From contig NZ_FNGY01000004.1 of the NCBI RefSeq assembly GCF_900103665.1, positions 372,001 through 436,000 of the forward strand: DNA of 64,000 bases, read 5' to 3'. Source of the stretch: Pedobacter steynii. Its GTDB lineage: Bacteria > Bacteroidota > Bacteroidia > Sphingobacteriales > Sphingobacteriaceae. Of the stretch, positions 1 through 8,319 are shown piece by piece (positions within the stretch are counted from its first letter, which is position 1; the number at the start of each line of letters is the position of its first letter). The notes beneath the pieces were generated by a model. That model ran no database searches. It was not told the origin of the DNA and was given only the letters and a program-made list of their open reading frames with translations. The translations under genes and the position numbers were made by a program.

Positions 1-597
1 TTTCTGTCCCTTCTTTTTCCGGGTAATCTGGAATGGGGCCAGGACCTTTGAAACCGCATCGTTCCAATGAATCGACCATCGGATATGCTCCGGATCGGCA
101 CCACGCAACCAAAGTCCGCCAGTACCAGGCCCGAATTTGGCCAGCCAGCGGGGATAGCCCCCACCCGACCATTCTGCACATAAAAATGGTCCAGGACGTG
201 TGATGGTATAAAGTCCGAATTCCTCATGCGCCATTTTTAACCAGGCTTTTAAATCCCGGAAATCAAATTTAGAGACATCATTGATGTTTGCAGGCATGGT
301 TTGTTCATGCCAGTTCCAGGGAATATAGGTTTCCACAGTATTGAAACCTGCGGCCTTAATCTTCCGGAAACGGTCGCGCCACAGTTCCTGTGGACAGCGG
401 AAATAATGAAAAGCAGCACTATAAATAAATACATCTTTTCCTTCAATGGTCATACAATCCCCGTTGTACCGGATGCGGTTTGGATATGGGAAATGTTTGA
501 CCGTATCCGATCTTAAATGCGAGTTGGCGGATTCCGCCATGCTCGCATCAACTGCTATAAATAATAGCAGTAGTGTAATAAAAACATTTTTTCTCAT
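1..597 (-). CDS. GH35 beta-galactosidase family protein, C-terminal part outside the window
   Basis: The reading frame stays open from an ATG at 597 to the left edge (199 codons), so the gene is cut by the window. A signal peptide (residues 1 to about 24) implies export. The mature start fits the GH35 barrel: an early segment around IPWNWHEQ, then RPGPFLCAEW followed by GGGYPRWL, the classic strand-3 signature of GH35 beta-galactosidases. Both catalytic glutamates of the family lie further on and cannot be checked. GH35 enzymes usually remove terminal beta-galactose. The gene is third in a leftward run after the GH3 and LamG-barrel genes (55-base gap), so it probably acts on the same glycan in the periplasm or at the cell surface. 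Family call is firm; substrate is inferred. Confidence 0.88.
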   Translation of the reverse strand, partial: MRKNVFITLLLLFIAVDASMAESANSHLRSDTVKHFPYPNRIRYNGDCMTIEGKDVFIYSAAFHYFRCPQELWRDRFRKIKAAGFNTVETYIPWNWHEQTMPANINDVSKFDFRDLKAWLKMAHEEFGLYTITRPGPFLCAEWSGGGYPRWLAKFGPGTGGLWLRGADPEHIRWSIHWNDAVSKVLAPFQITRKKKGQK

Positions 598-613
598 TTA
601 GTGGTTCAGGTAA

Positions 614-646
614 CAATTTGTGTGTATGTGTGTGTTGTGTGTTTCC
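614..646. repeat. TG-rich low-complexity spacer
   Basis: The short gap between the GH35 and LamG-barrel genes contains an almost uninterrupted run of TG dinucleotides. It may be a slippage-prone spacer. No promoter or terminator is evident in the gap. Confidence 0.5.
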
Positions 647-652
647 GTTTGA

Positions 653-3600
653 TTATTTGATCAGGAACCAGCCATACCCTCCTGCAGGTATGGTTACGCT
701 AAGAAAAGCTTCCTGCTTTCCATTGAGCTCCAGTATGGTTTCTTTACCATCCTGATCCGATATTTTAGCATTTCCTTTTAAACCGGTATAATAAAGTGGT
801 ACTTTCAGTTTTTTGGTGATCGCTTTGTCTGTCGGGTTAAAAACCGCCAGCATCCCTTTTTCCTCCAGTTGTGAATTGACATGCAGGATGGCATCCAGGT
901 CTCTACCTGTAGGCCTTGAAACATGAATAATATCCGAGGTTAAAATTTCGCGATGTTGTTTAAACCAGTTTACCCATTTGGTCACCATTGCTTTGGTTTC
1001 AGGCGTATCATACAATCTATTGCCCCTTACGGTGAATTGGCAGCCACTCGCCAAATGCTGGAACAAGCCAACCTCATACCGGTCCAGATTCTGAGCCAAC
1101 GGTTCAAGGCCTACCCTTGAATCATTGGTATAAAAACCTACCAGCTGTAATGTCATCCAACCCATTGTTGGGGTTTTATGCCAGGTACCATCATAGATAT
1201 ACTGACGGCCCAGCAACAATTGTTGTTGTGGCGTTAGATTGGCACTAGCCTCCCGGTAACCCATTCCCGTTGCGGTTTGACCATTTAGAAAATACCAGTC
1301 CGGAATAGGTGCATACATATTGCGTCTCTGAAGTTCATGAAGTACACTTACCTGCTGTTTCCACTGCTGCCATTGTGAATCATATAAATTGGTATGGTGC
1401 GCATGCTCCGTCGAAGCACAGACATCCCCATGATAAGGACCATCCATATTATAAGTCATTACGCCCGTTTTATCAAAAAACTCCCACATTTTCGGATAAT
1501 ACTCATCCTGCCATTTACTGGCGATACAAACACTTTGACCAAATAAGCTCCCAGGTTTATGGGTTAGCGGATCTATACAATCTACGTCCTTACCTCTTCC
1601 TCTGGAAGCCACCTGCAGCTCGTATCCACCCATCACGATTTTTTTGGCAGCAGCATAAGTGGAGATTTCCTTCCATAAGCCTACATAGTCTGCATCCAGC
1701 TTATCGTGAGAAATTCCCGGCCAGGCCATAATGTCAAGGCGTTCAAATCCCAATTCTCCCATCTGGTCGATAAAATTTTTCAGGTCCTTTCTATTGTGTG
1801 AAGTTATCCCGCCGCTAATCAGAGATTCTGTAACCTGTGGGGCCAGTTTCCGGTAAAATTTACGGTGTGCAAGGCTCTGGCGCTCGCGGTCATCGTCGTC
1901 GTGTAATAATTCAAATGTCGTAAATGAAGTAAATTGCTGATTGGATTTTAATGTTTCCGAAGGACCCATGGGAACGCGGCTCACCAATAGGTTATGGTGA
2001 GGAAAGCCCAGAAATTTATCTTCTGCCTGGTTATGGCTCGCCCAGGTATTGTAATCTTTATCGATTCTCCATGTCGTTGTAGATTGTCCGGTCTGATAGG
2101 CTGGTGGTACTCCTTTGTAATGCATCAGGGCGCCACCTTCCAAATCGGCATTCGCCAATGCGAAAGAGTAGTCGCTCTCGGTATGAATCCTTTTGATCTG
2201 ATCCTGGTTTATGGCTAAAACTTCACATTCCGTTTCCCTTACCACGAATGAGGTTTTGGTATTATTGCTGATGGTTAACCATTTGGCAATCACCGGCATT
2301 CCCTCATATAACTCGTAATGAACAGTAATTTCTACGCCTGTCTGCCAATCGTTTTTATTCAGCGGCGCTTTATAATGCATCATCACATGAAGCCCTTTTG
2401 GCGGCCATTCCGCATGAACTGCATTATATTTTTGCTGCCATGGATAACGGGCAACAGGTGCAATGACTTCCAGACCCGTAAAGCGAAAAGCTGCAGGCTC
2501 GGCAATTAAGTCCTTATACCAGCGTTCCACCAGATATGATTTCTCCGGCTGGCCGCTTAGACCGCCGATATCATACCAGGTGCTGTCGATCATGACACGC
2601 GCCTCCGGCTTTATCGCCCTTAAAAACTGAGCATCATTGTATTCATTTTTAAAGCCAACACAAGCCAGATTTTCTGCCACATAAAACTCACGGCTCAATA
2701 ATCCGTTCGTTAACAGCAATTTTGCAGAAAGACGGTCCGATTGCTTTTGCATCAATAGTTGTACAGGAGTTTTCACCGGATTCACCATCCAGTCTTTCGC
2801 ATTTTCGGCAGCTGCCTGAGGGAATTCCGACACCTGTGTGATGGACTTATTTGCTGCAAGAGATGAGATCAGCGCCAGCTGTTGATCAGTGGCCTGTTTC
2901 TGCTTTTTAGCCATTTGTTTGCCATTGAAAAGCAAATGCTTAGCGGCATCGAACTTCAGCTTATTCAAGGTACTGATCCTTACTTCGTATGCCAGACCTC
3001 CAAAATAACTGGCTTTATTTAATCCTCCGATAGAGAAATTTGGACCCAGTGATTTCGCAGGTGCCAGTCCGGTCAGGACTTTAATCCCATTCGCCAAAAC
3101 GGCCACAGACTTTCCGTCATTCTGCAAGGCGATGTGAATCCATTCGCCCGGAACCGCAGGTGCGATTGCCTTTGCTGCTTCCTGTCCATCTATAGCTACC
3201 GACCATTGATTTCCCTTTTGCCACAATACATATCCGTTCTTCTCATCACCATAAGCCAATGCAACCCCCTTATTTCTACCCGGGTCATTTGCGCCCTGAC
3301 GGGCATTGGCCTGGAACCAGCCTTCGAGAATGAAAGACTCAGCAGCTTTACCAAAAGCAGACGATATGCTATATACACCACCATCTTTGAACAAAATGGC
3401 CCCCTCTCCGTTCATTTTTTTATCCGCTGGCGCATCCGCAAAAAATACCGGCTGCCCGCTTCTCTTTAAATCCTTGCCTGAACCGGAGAGATCTTTCAGC
3501 AGATCCGGGGAAGTTGCATAGGATATTTCACCCGAATGGCCCATGTTATAATGTGCGAGCACTTTTTGTTGTGCTTTTACCTGATTAAAAAGAAAAAGTA

Positions 3601-3664
3601 CCGGAAGTAAGTAAGCGATACGCTTACTTACGTTTTTAAAAAACAGCATCAGAAAAGTATTCAT
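653..3664 (-). CDS. Secreted LamG-domain protein with a glycoside-hydrolase-like barrel
   Basis: 1003 aa with a signal peptide ending near residue 31 (VKAQ). Residues about 35-245 look like a concanavalin/LamG jelly roll (ILEGWFQ, WIHIALQNDG, then a GG-rich strand, AYEVRIS). Residues about 300-620 form a beta-rich region of the supersandwich type seen before GH36/GH97-like barrels. Residues about 640-900 look like a TIM barrel, with the candidate catalytic segment YNMDGPYHGD; the C-terminus is a small beta-sandwich (FNPTDKAITKKLKVPL). The order lectin, supersandwich, barrel, beta-sandwich resembles clan GH-D alpha-galactosidase-like enzymes, but I cannot assign a CAZy family. It sits 17 bases downstream of the GH3 gene. 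Likely role: exo-acting glycosidase of this locus; substrate unknown. Confidence 0.65.
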   Translation of the reverse strand: MNTFLMLFFKNVSKRIAYLLPVLFLFNQVKAQQKVLAHYNMGHSGEISYATSPDLLKDLSGSGKDLKRSGQPVFFADAPADKKMNGEGAILFKDGGVYSISSAFGKAAESFILEGWFQANARQGANDPGRNKGVALAYGDEKNGYVLWQKGNQWSVAIDGQEAAKAIAPAVPGEWIHIALQNDGKSVAVLANGIKVLTGLAPAKSLGPNFSIGGLNKASYFGGLAYEVRISTLNKLKFDAAKHLLFNGKQMAKKQKQATDQQLALISSLAANKSITQVSEFPQAAAENAKDWMVNPVKTPVQLLMQKQSDRLSAKLLLTNGLLSREFYVAENLACVGFKNEYNDAQFLRAIKPEARVMIDSTWYDIGGLSGQPEKSYLVERWYKDLIAEPAAFRFTGLEVIAPVARYPWQQKYNAVHAEWPPKGLHVMMHYKAPLNKNDWQTGVEITVHYELYEGMPVIAKWLTISNNTKTSFVVRETECEVLAINQDQIKRIHTESDYSFALANADLEGGALMHYKGVPPAYQTGQSTTTWRIDKDYNTWASHNQAEDKFLGFPHHNLLVSRVPMGPSETLKSNQQFTSFTTFELLHDDDDRERQSLAHRKFYRKLAPQVTESLISGGITSHNRKDLKNFIDQMGELGFERLDIMAWPGISHDKLDADYVGLWKEISTYAAAKKIVMGGYELQVASRGRGKDVDCIDPLTHKPGSLFGQSVCIASKWQDEYYPKMWEFFDKTGVMTYNMDGPYHGDVCASTEHAHHTNLYDSQWQQWKQQVSVLHELQRRNMYAPIPDWYFLNGQTATGMGYREASANLTPQQQLLLGRQYIYDGTWHKTPTMGWMTLQLVGFYTNDSRVGLEPLAQNLDRYEVGLFQHLASGCQFTVRGNRLYDTPETKAMVTKWVNWFKQHREILTSDIIHVSRPTGRDLDAILHVNSQLEEKGMLAVFNPTDKAITKKLKVPLYYTGLKGNAKISDQDGKETILELNGKQEAFLSVTIPAGGYGWFLIK

Positions 3665-3680
3665 TGTGGCTTTATTTATA

Positions 3681-6284
3681 TTACTTGTTTATCATTATGT
3701 TGTGCTGAAGCACATTCGAAGTCGTTGTTTGTGTCACTCCCGGTTGTCCCCCGCCTACACTGATCGTTAGTGCTCCCTCCGGCTGATACCGTTTTCCATT
3801 AGCATCCACCAGCATCAGCTGGTCTGCAGTCAGTTCAAAACGAACTTTCGCAGTGGCGCCCGCTTCAAGTGCAATCCGGCGAAATCCCGCTAATGCCCGG
3901 ATTGGCGCCATTTGCTTCGTTCCGGAATGTGCCACATACAGTTGAACCACTTCCTCTCCTTTTACCTTACCTGTATTCGTCAGCATTGCTTCAACGACCA
4001 GCGGTTTTCCTTTTTTAAGCTGAAGCGGTGCTTTAATATACGAATAATGGAATTTAGTATAACTCAAACCATAACCAAAAGGATATTGTACCGCTCCTTT
4101 AAAATACCGGTAGGTACGCCCTTTCATGTTATAATCCAGCAAATCCGGAAGATCTGCATCATTTTTATAGAAAGTAACCGGCAGCCTTCCTGCAGGATTA
4201 TAATCACCAAAAAGTACATCTGCTACTGCAGTTCCCGCACTCTGGCCACCATACCAGGCATTGACAATTGCCGGAATGTGCTCATTTTCCCATGGCATGG
4301 CAATCGCACTTCCGGTAAGCAAAACCAGGACAACCGGTTTCCCCGTTGCCTGCAGCTGTTTCAGCATTTCAGTTTGTACTGCCGGGAGTAAGATTGAGGT
4401 CCGGTCTCCGCCAAGGAATCCTTTTGCGTTCACTGACATCGCCTCTCCTTCCAGTTCAGGTGAAATCCCGCCAACAAAAACGATGACATCCGACTGGGCC
4501 GCGCGGTTTGCGATAGTGGTCATATCTGCCTTTTTATAGCTTCCGCTTTTCATCCTCATGGTCGCATTGCCATTGCCTTGCCAATATTCCAGGACTATTT
4601 TATAGGTTTTATCTTTTTTAACTTTTAAGCGAAAATTACGTTGCCCCTGGCTTCCATTCCAGCTGTTCAGCATCAGGGAATCATTTACCCGCAAGCGATA
4701 TCCATCATCACCCTCCATTTTCCAGGTAATGGTCTCATCTGCGACAGGTTTGATCGTTGTACTGAACCGGATCGAATAATTTACATTGGAAACACCAGGT
4801 GCCGGTGCCTGTCCTTCCGCCATGGCAAAATCAATTTGATGGGCCATGGTATTGTAAATCACAGGTCCCTCCAGCTTAGTATTGTTATAATAGGCCATTT
4901 CTACACCTCCGGCATACAAAGACCCTTCATCAGGAGTAAATAAGGTATCAGAAGTAAAACTTACCCCTTCATCATAAGAAATTGAAGCCCGGGAACCCAG
5001 CTTCTCTTTAATCGCATCCAGAACAGAAACATTCCTGCTTGGAAAGCCGTTATAATTTCCCAGCTGTGCGATTTTATTATCCGCATTAGGCCCAACTACG
5101 GCAATTTTTTTTGCCGATTTCGCCAATGGCAATACACCAGGTGTGTTTTTAAGCAAAACGATCGACTGTCTTGCCATTTTAAGCGCATGTGCTTTGTGCT
5201 CCGGAGCCTCCAGTATATTTTCTGAGATTTGTCTGTATTTTACTTTTTCTGCAGGATCGAATAATCCCAGACGGTACCTGATGGTAAATAGCCGGGCCAC
5301 AGAAACATCAATCTCTTTTTCAGTGATGATCCCTGTCTTTACGGCTTCCACCAGCGATTTGTAAACAGAGGTCCCGCATTCTACGTCTGTACCATGAAAT
5401 ACCGCATCAGCAGAAGCTGCAGCTGTACTTTTATGGCTCTTATGGTTTTTAACGAAATCATCTATTGCCCAGCAATCACTCGTTACATAGCCTGTGAACT
5501 TCCATTGTCTGCGCAGGATATCGTTCATCAACAAATCATTGGCACAACAAGGCTGACTATTTACCGCATTGTAAGCACACATGACCCCGGCTACCCCGGC
5601 ATTAACCACCAACTCCTTAAAAGCGGGTAAATACGTATCCCAAAGGTCGTAAGTACTTGGATTGATATTATCGGAGTGCCGGGTCGGTTCAGGTCCGCTA
5701 TGAACGGCATAATGTTTCGCACAGGCCGCAGCGAGCAAATACTTAGGATCATCTCCCTGTAGGCCATTTACAAATGCAGCGCCCATTTTGGCGGTCAGAA
5801 AGGGATCTTCGCCATAGGTTTCCTGTCCTCTGCCCCATCTTGGGTCCCGGAATATATTGATATTCGGTGTCCAGTAAGTAAGGCCCAGGTAGCGGTCGCC
5901 GGTTTTCCCTTCGCGTATGGCCTTGTTACTAATTCCTCTACCTTCTATCGCACTATATTGTGCCATAAGTTTTAATGAGCCCGCATCCCAGGTAGCCGCC
6001 ATACCAATGGCCTGAGGGAATACCGTGGTTTTGTAGGGTGTCCGGGCAACGCCATGCAGGACTTCATTCCACCATTCGTAAGCTGGAATTCCTAAACGAG
6101 GAATGGCAGGAGCAGCATTCAGCATCTGCCCCACCTTTTCCTCTAAACTTAACCGACCAGTAAGATCTTTTACCCGTTGCTCCAGCGGGAGCGCGGTATT
6201 CCACATTGGGAAGCTTTTGAAATCCTGGCCCCTCAAAAGCACAGGAATTAATATACATACAGATAGTATGGTAGTCCTTTTCAT
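3681..6284 (-). CDS. GH3 glycosidase (beta-glucosidase/beta-xylosidase type) with PA14 insert
   Basis: 867 aa with an N-terminal signal peptide (residues 1-19). The (beta/alpha)8 domain carries the GH3 nucleophile in GYVTSDCWAIDD, Asp270 by codon count, preceded by GVMCAYNAVN and RDPRWGRGQETYGEDP. This pattern is typical of the beta-xylosidase/beta-glucosidase branch. The alpha/beta sandwich follows and is interrupted by a PA14-like insert (about residues 450-590; MEGDDGYRLRVNDS), which in GH3 enzymes shapes the substrate pocket. The C-terminus is the usual fibronectin-III-like domain. It is the first gene of the leftward run GH3, LamG-barrel, GH35. One copy of the locus-wide 34-base element lies 73 bases before the start codon, so it probably has its own promoter. 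Periplasmic exo-glycosidase; substrate not readable. Confidence 0.9.
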   Translation of the reverse strand: MKRTTILSVCILIPVLLRGQDFKSFPMWNTALPLEQRVKDLTGRLSLEEKVGQMLNAAPAIPRLGIPAYEWWNEVLHGVARTPYKTTVFPQAIGMAATWDAGSLKLMAQYSAIEGRGISNKAIREGKTGDRYLGLTYWTPNINIFRDPRWGRGQETYGEDPFLTAKMGAAFVNGLQGDDPKYLLAAACAKHYAVHSGPEPTRHSDNINPSTYDLWDTYLPAFKELVVNAGVAGVMCAYNAVNSQPCCANDLLMNDILRRQWKFTGYVTSDCWAIDDFVKNHKSHKSTAAASADAVFHGTDVECGTSVYKSLVEAVKTGIITEKEIDVSVARLFTIRYRLGLFDPAEKVKYRQISENILEAPEHKAHALKMARQSIVLLKNTPGVLPLAKSAKKIAVVGPNADNKIAQLGNYNGFPSRNVSVLDAIKEKLGSRASISYDEGVSFTSDTLFTPDEGSLYAGGVEMAYYNNTKLEGPVIYNTMAHQIDFAMAEGQAPAPGVSNVNYSIRFSTTIKPVADETITWKMEGDDGYRLRVNDSLMLNSWNGSQGQRNFRLKVKKDKTYKIVLEYWQGNGNATMRMKSGSYKKADMTTIANRAAQSDVIVFVGGISPELEGEAMSVNAKGFLGGDRTSILLPAVQTEMLKQLQATGKPVVLVLLTGSAIAMPWENEHIPAIVNAWYGGQSAGTAVADVLFGDYNPAGRLPVTFYKNDADLPDLLDYNMKGRTYRYFKGAVQYPFGYGLSYTKFHYSYIKAPLQLKKGKPLVVEAMLTNTGKVKGEEVVQLYVAHSGTKQMAPIRALAGFRRIALEAGATAKVRFELTADQLMLVDANGKRYQPEGALTISVGGGQPGVTQTTTSNVLQHNIMINK

Positions 6285-6357
6285 ATTTTTATGTTATTCT
6301 CGCACAACCTAACCCTTACTGAAAGTAAAGCTAATGGTATAAAATCGCCGGCACCAC

Positions 6358-6391
6358 TGCTAAATTGACAAAAACCAATGCTATATTTTCC
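6358..6391 (+). promoter_or_regulatory. 34-base element, copy 3 (upstream of the GH3 operon)
   Basis: This matches copy 2 of the repeated element at 22 of 34 positions without gaps: a TGCTA start, TTGAC, eight variable bases, ATGC and a T-rich stretch. It lies 73 bases upstream of the GH3 start codon. Its orientation relative to the leftward gene is the same as copies 1 and 4. It is probably an operator for the AraC-type regulator of this locus. Confidence 0.5.
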
Positions 6392-6405
6392 TTATATATC
6401 CAAAA

Positions 6406-6445
6406 AAGCCAGTAATGACAGACCGGGGGTCAACATTACTGGCTT
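6406..6445 (-). terminator. Hairpin terminator/attenuator between susD and the GH3 gene
   Basis: Twelve-base perfect arms (6406-6417 and 6434-6445) enclose a 16-base loop. Read leftward, the stem is followed by a run of six T. It should end or attenuate transcription leaving susD, separating the abundant SusCD transcript from the enzyme operon. Confidence 0.7.
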
Positions 6446-6479
6446 AGATGAATTAATAAGTATGAAGAGAAGCGTTGTG

Positions 6480-8300
6480 TTAGTTTAAAGGATCAAATGT
6501 ACCACCCCATTCTTTATTTTGCAGCAAAACACCTTTTGACTGGGAAATCTGGGATGGAGATAATGCCCAAAACCAGTGGTTCAAATCAAGGTTAAACTTA
6601 TAGTTGATATCACCATCTAAATTGTCAATATAAGCGGCCCTGAATTTCGACCTTACAGCGGCCGATTTTGCAATATTATCTGCAGGTGCCGGAACATCGG
6701 CAGCGTTCTTTAAAGTGATATACAACCCATGTCTTGCTCCCTGATTATTCAGAATATCGTAACGTTTCCAACGTCTTAAATCACCTAAACGCTTGCCTTC
6801 AAAAGCAAATTCCACCTGACGTTCCTTAATATAAGCTTCCCTTATATCTGGTTGTGATAAAGCTGCAATGCCATAATTCCCGGCAGCCCCTGCTGCAATA
6901 CCGGCGCGCTTTCTGATCGATTTTAAGACCTCTAAAGCTTCCGATGATTTACCGGTTTCATTGGCACACTCGCCATAATTCATCAGCAATTCCGCATAAC
7001 GCATCTCTATCCAGTCCGTTTGGCCCTTCGCAGACAACACTGCCGTGAGTGTGGTATCCAATCCTTTACGTTCGAAAAAACCCGTGCAACCCGATCCTGA
7101 CACATAACCCGAATGGATTTTCGATGCAGCCATGGTATACTTGTTTGCAGCCGCATCATGCTGCCAGACAATCCAGTAACTATTTCCCTTTACATAGCCA
7201 GGCGCATAATCATCTGGTGTTGGATACGGCGTACCACCACACCAAACGGTGGTATAAAACCTGTCGTCACGATTGTTATAAAAATCGTCCAGAAATTGAG
7301 TATTATAGTCAGGATTACTTAGCATGTCCTTATCAAATTGCATAGGAGAACCGTCTTTTTTCGGAAAGGCCAATAACAGACTTAGTAAAGGTTGATTGTT
7401 ATTCGTAGAGCCTGAAGTCATTGGCAAAGGACGGATCGGGCTAAATTGAATGGTATGACCAGGTTCGAAATACTGATTTACCATTACCACTTCTTTATTT
7501 CGTTCCTGATGCCAGATGGTGCGATAGTTAGGATGTAATGCATGGCCCTGGGCTGCGCCGTAATCAACTGCGGCTTTGCAGGCATCATAGGCGGTCTGCC
7601 AACGTGCAGCGTTATTAGATGGATTAAATAACGGACTGGCATAACTCAGCAATACCCTCCCCTTCATCGCCATGGCAGCAACCTTGGTGATCCGGCCATA
7701 ATCTAAACCTGCATTGGGATATACACCCGGAAGTACAGCGATGGCATCGTCCAGATCTTTAATAATCTGGGCAACACATTCAGATGTCTTGTTACGTGGT
7801 TTGAACAAACCAGGCACATCACTGAAATCCTGTTTGTGTAAAATAATCGGAATTCCTCCAACCCGGCTTACCATACCCCAATAAGCCCATGCTCTCCAGA
7901 ATTTGGCTTCAGCAGTGTATTGCTGATTCAGTTCAGCAGACAGAACAGTGGTTGGAACGTTTTCCAGTTCATCCAGAAAAAAGTTAGCCCTGTCTATAAT
8001 ATTATAATCAAGGTCCGATTTGGTACCGGCTTCTGAAATAATACCACGCTGATAATCCCCAAATTGTTTTGGTTCCGTGATTCCTTCATCTGAATCTGCC
8101 CCGTTAAATGACCAGCCCGGCATTGCTTTTCCGTAAATATCATTCAGATAAGCCTTGATCATATTCGGATTACCCCAAACAGCTTCGGGAACAATCACAC
8201 CATTATTTGTATAATCCAATCCTTTCTTGCAGGAAGACACCAGTAATAGTACCAGTACATTGGCAAGAAATAGCCCAAAAATTTTATTATTAAGTTTCAT
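6480..8300 (-). CDS. SusD/RagB-family surface glycan-binding lipoprotein
   Basis: 606 aa. The signal peptide ends in a lipobox (LVSSCKKG, Cys24), so the mature protein is lipidated. The body shows SusD/RagB hallmarks: an N-terminal alpha-helical TPR-like scaffold, AEAKFWRAWAYWGMVSRVGGIPI, then MRYAELLMNYGECANETG and the C-terminal RQVEFAFEGKRLGDLRRWKR helix region. SusD proteins cap the partner TonB-dependent barrel and capture oligosaccharides at the cell surface. The gene follows its susC partner by 19 bases, in the canonical susC-susD order, and is followed by a terminator-like hairpin. Glycan specificity cannot be read from sequence. Confidence 0.96.
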   Translation of the reverse strand: MKLNNKIFGLFLANVLVLLLVSSCKKGLDYTNNGVIVPEAVWGNPNMIKAYLNDIYGKAMPGWSFNGADSDEGITEPKQFGDYQRGIISEAGTKSDLDYNIIDRANFFLDELENVPTTVLSAELNQQYTAEAKFWRAWAYWGMVSRVGGIPIILHKQDFSDVPGLFKPRNKTSECVAQIIKDLDDAIAVLPGVYPNAGLDYGRITKVAAMAMKGRVLLSYASPLFNPSNNAARWQTAYDACKAAVDYGAAQGHALHPNYRTIWHQERNKEVVMVNQYFEPGHTIQFSPIRPLPMTSGSTNNNQPLLSLLLAFPKKDGSPMQFDKDMLSNPDYNTQFLDDFYNNRDDRFYTTVWCGGTPYPTPDDYAPGYVKGNSYWIVWQHDAAANKYTMAASKIHSGYVSGSGCTGFFERKGLDTTLTAVLSAKGQTDWIEMRYAELLMNYGECANETGKSSEALEVLKSIRKRAGIAAGAAGNYGIAALSQPDIREAYIKERQVEFAFEGKRLGDLRRWKRYDILNNQGARHGLYITLKNAADVPAPADNIAKSAAVRSKFRAAYIDNLDGDINYKFNLDLNHWFWALSPSQISQSKGVLLQNKEWGGTFDPLN

Positions 8301-8319
8301 ATGTTCAGAGTTTATTTAA

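Noticed and set aside
3912..4391. 159-codon rightward open frame
   Set aside because: It is antisense to the conserved GH3 gene and lacks any domain.
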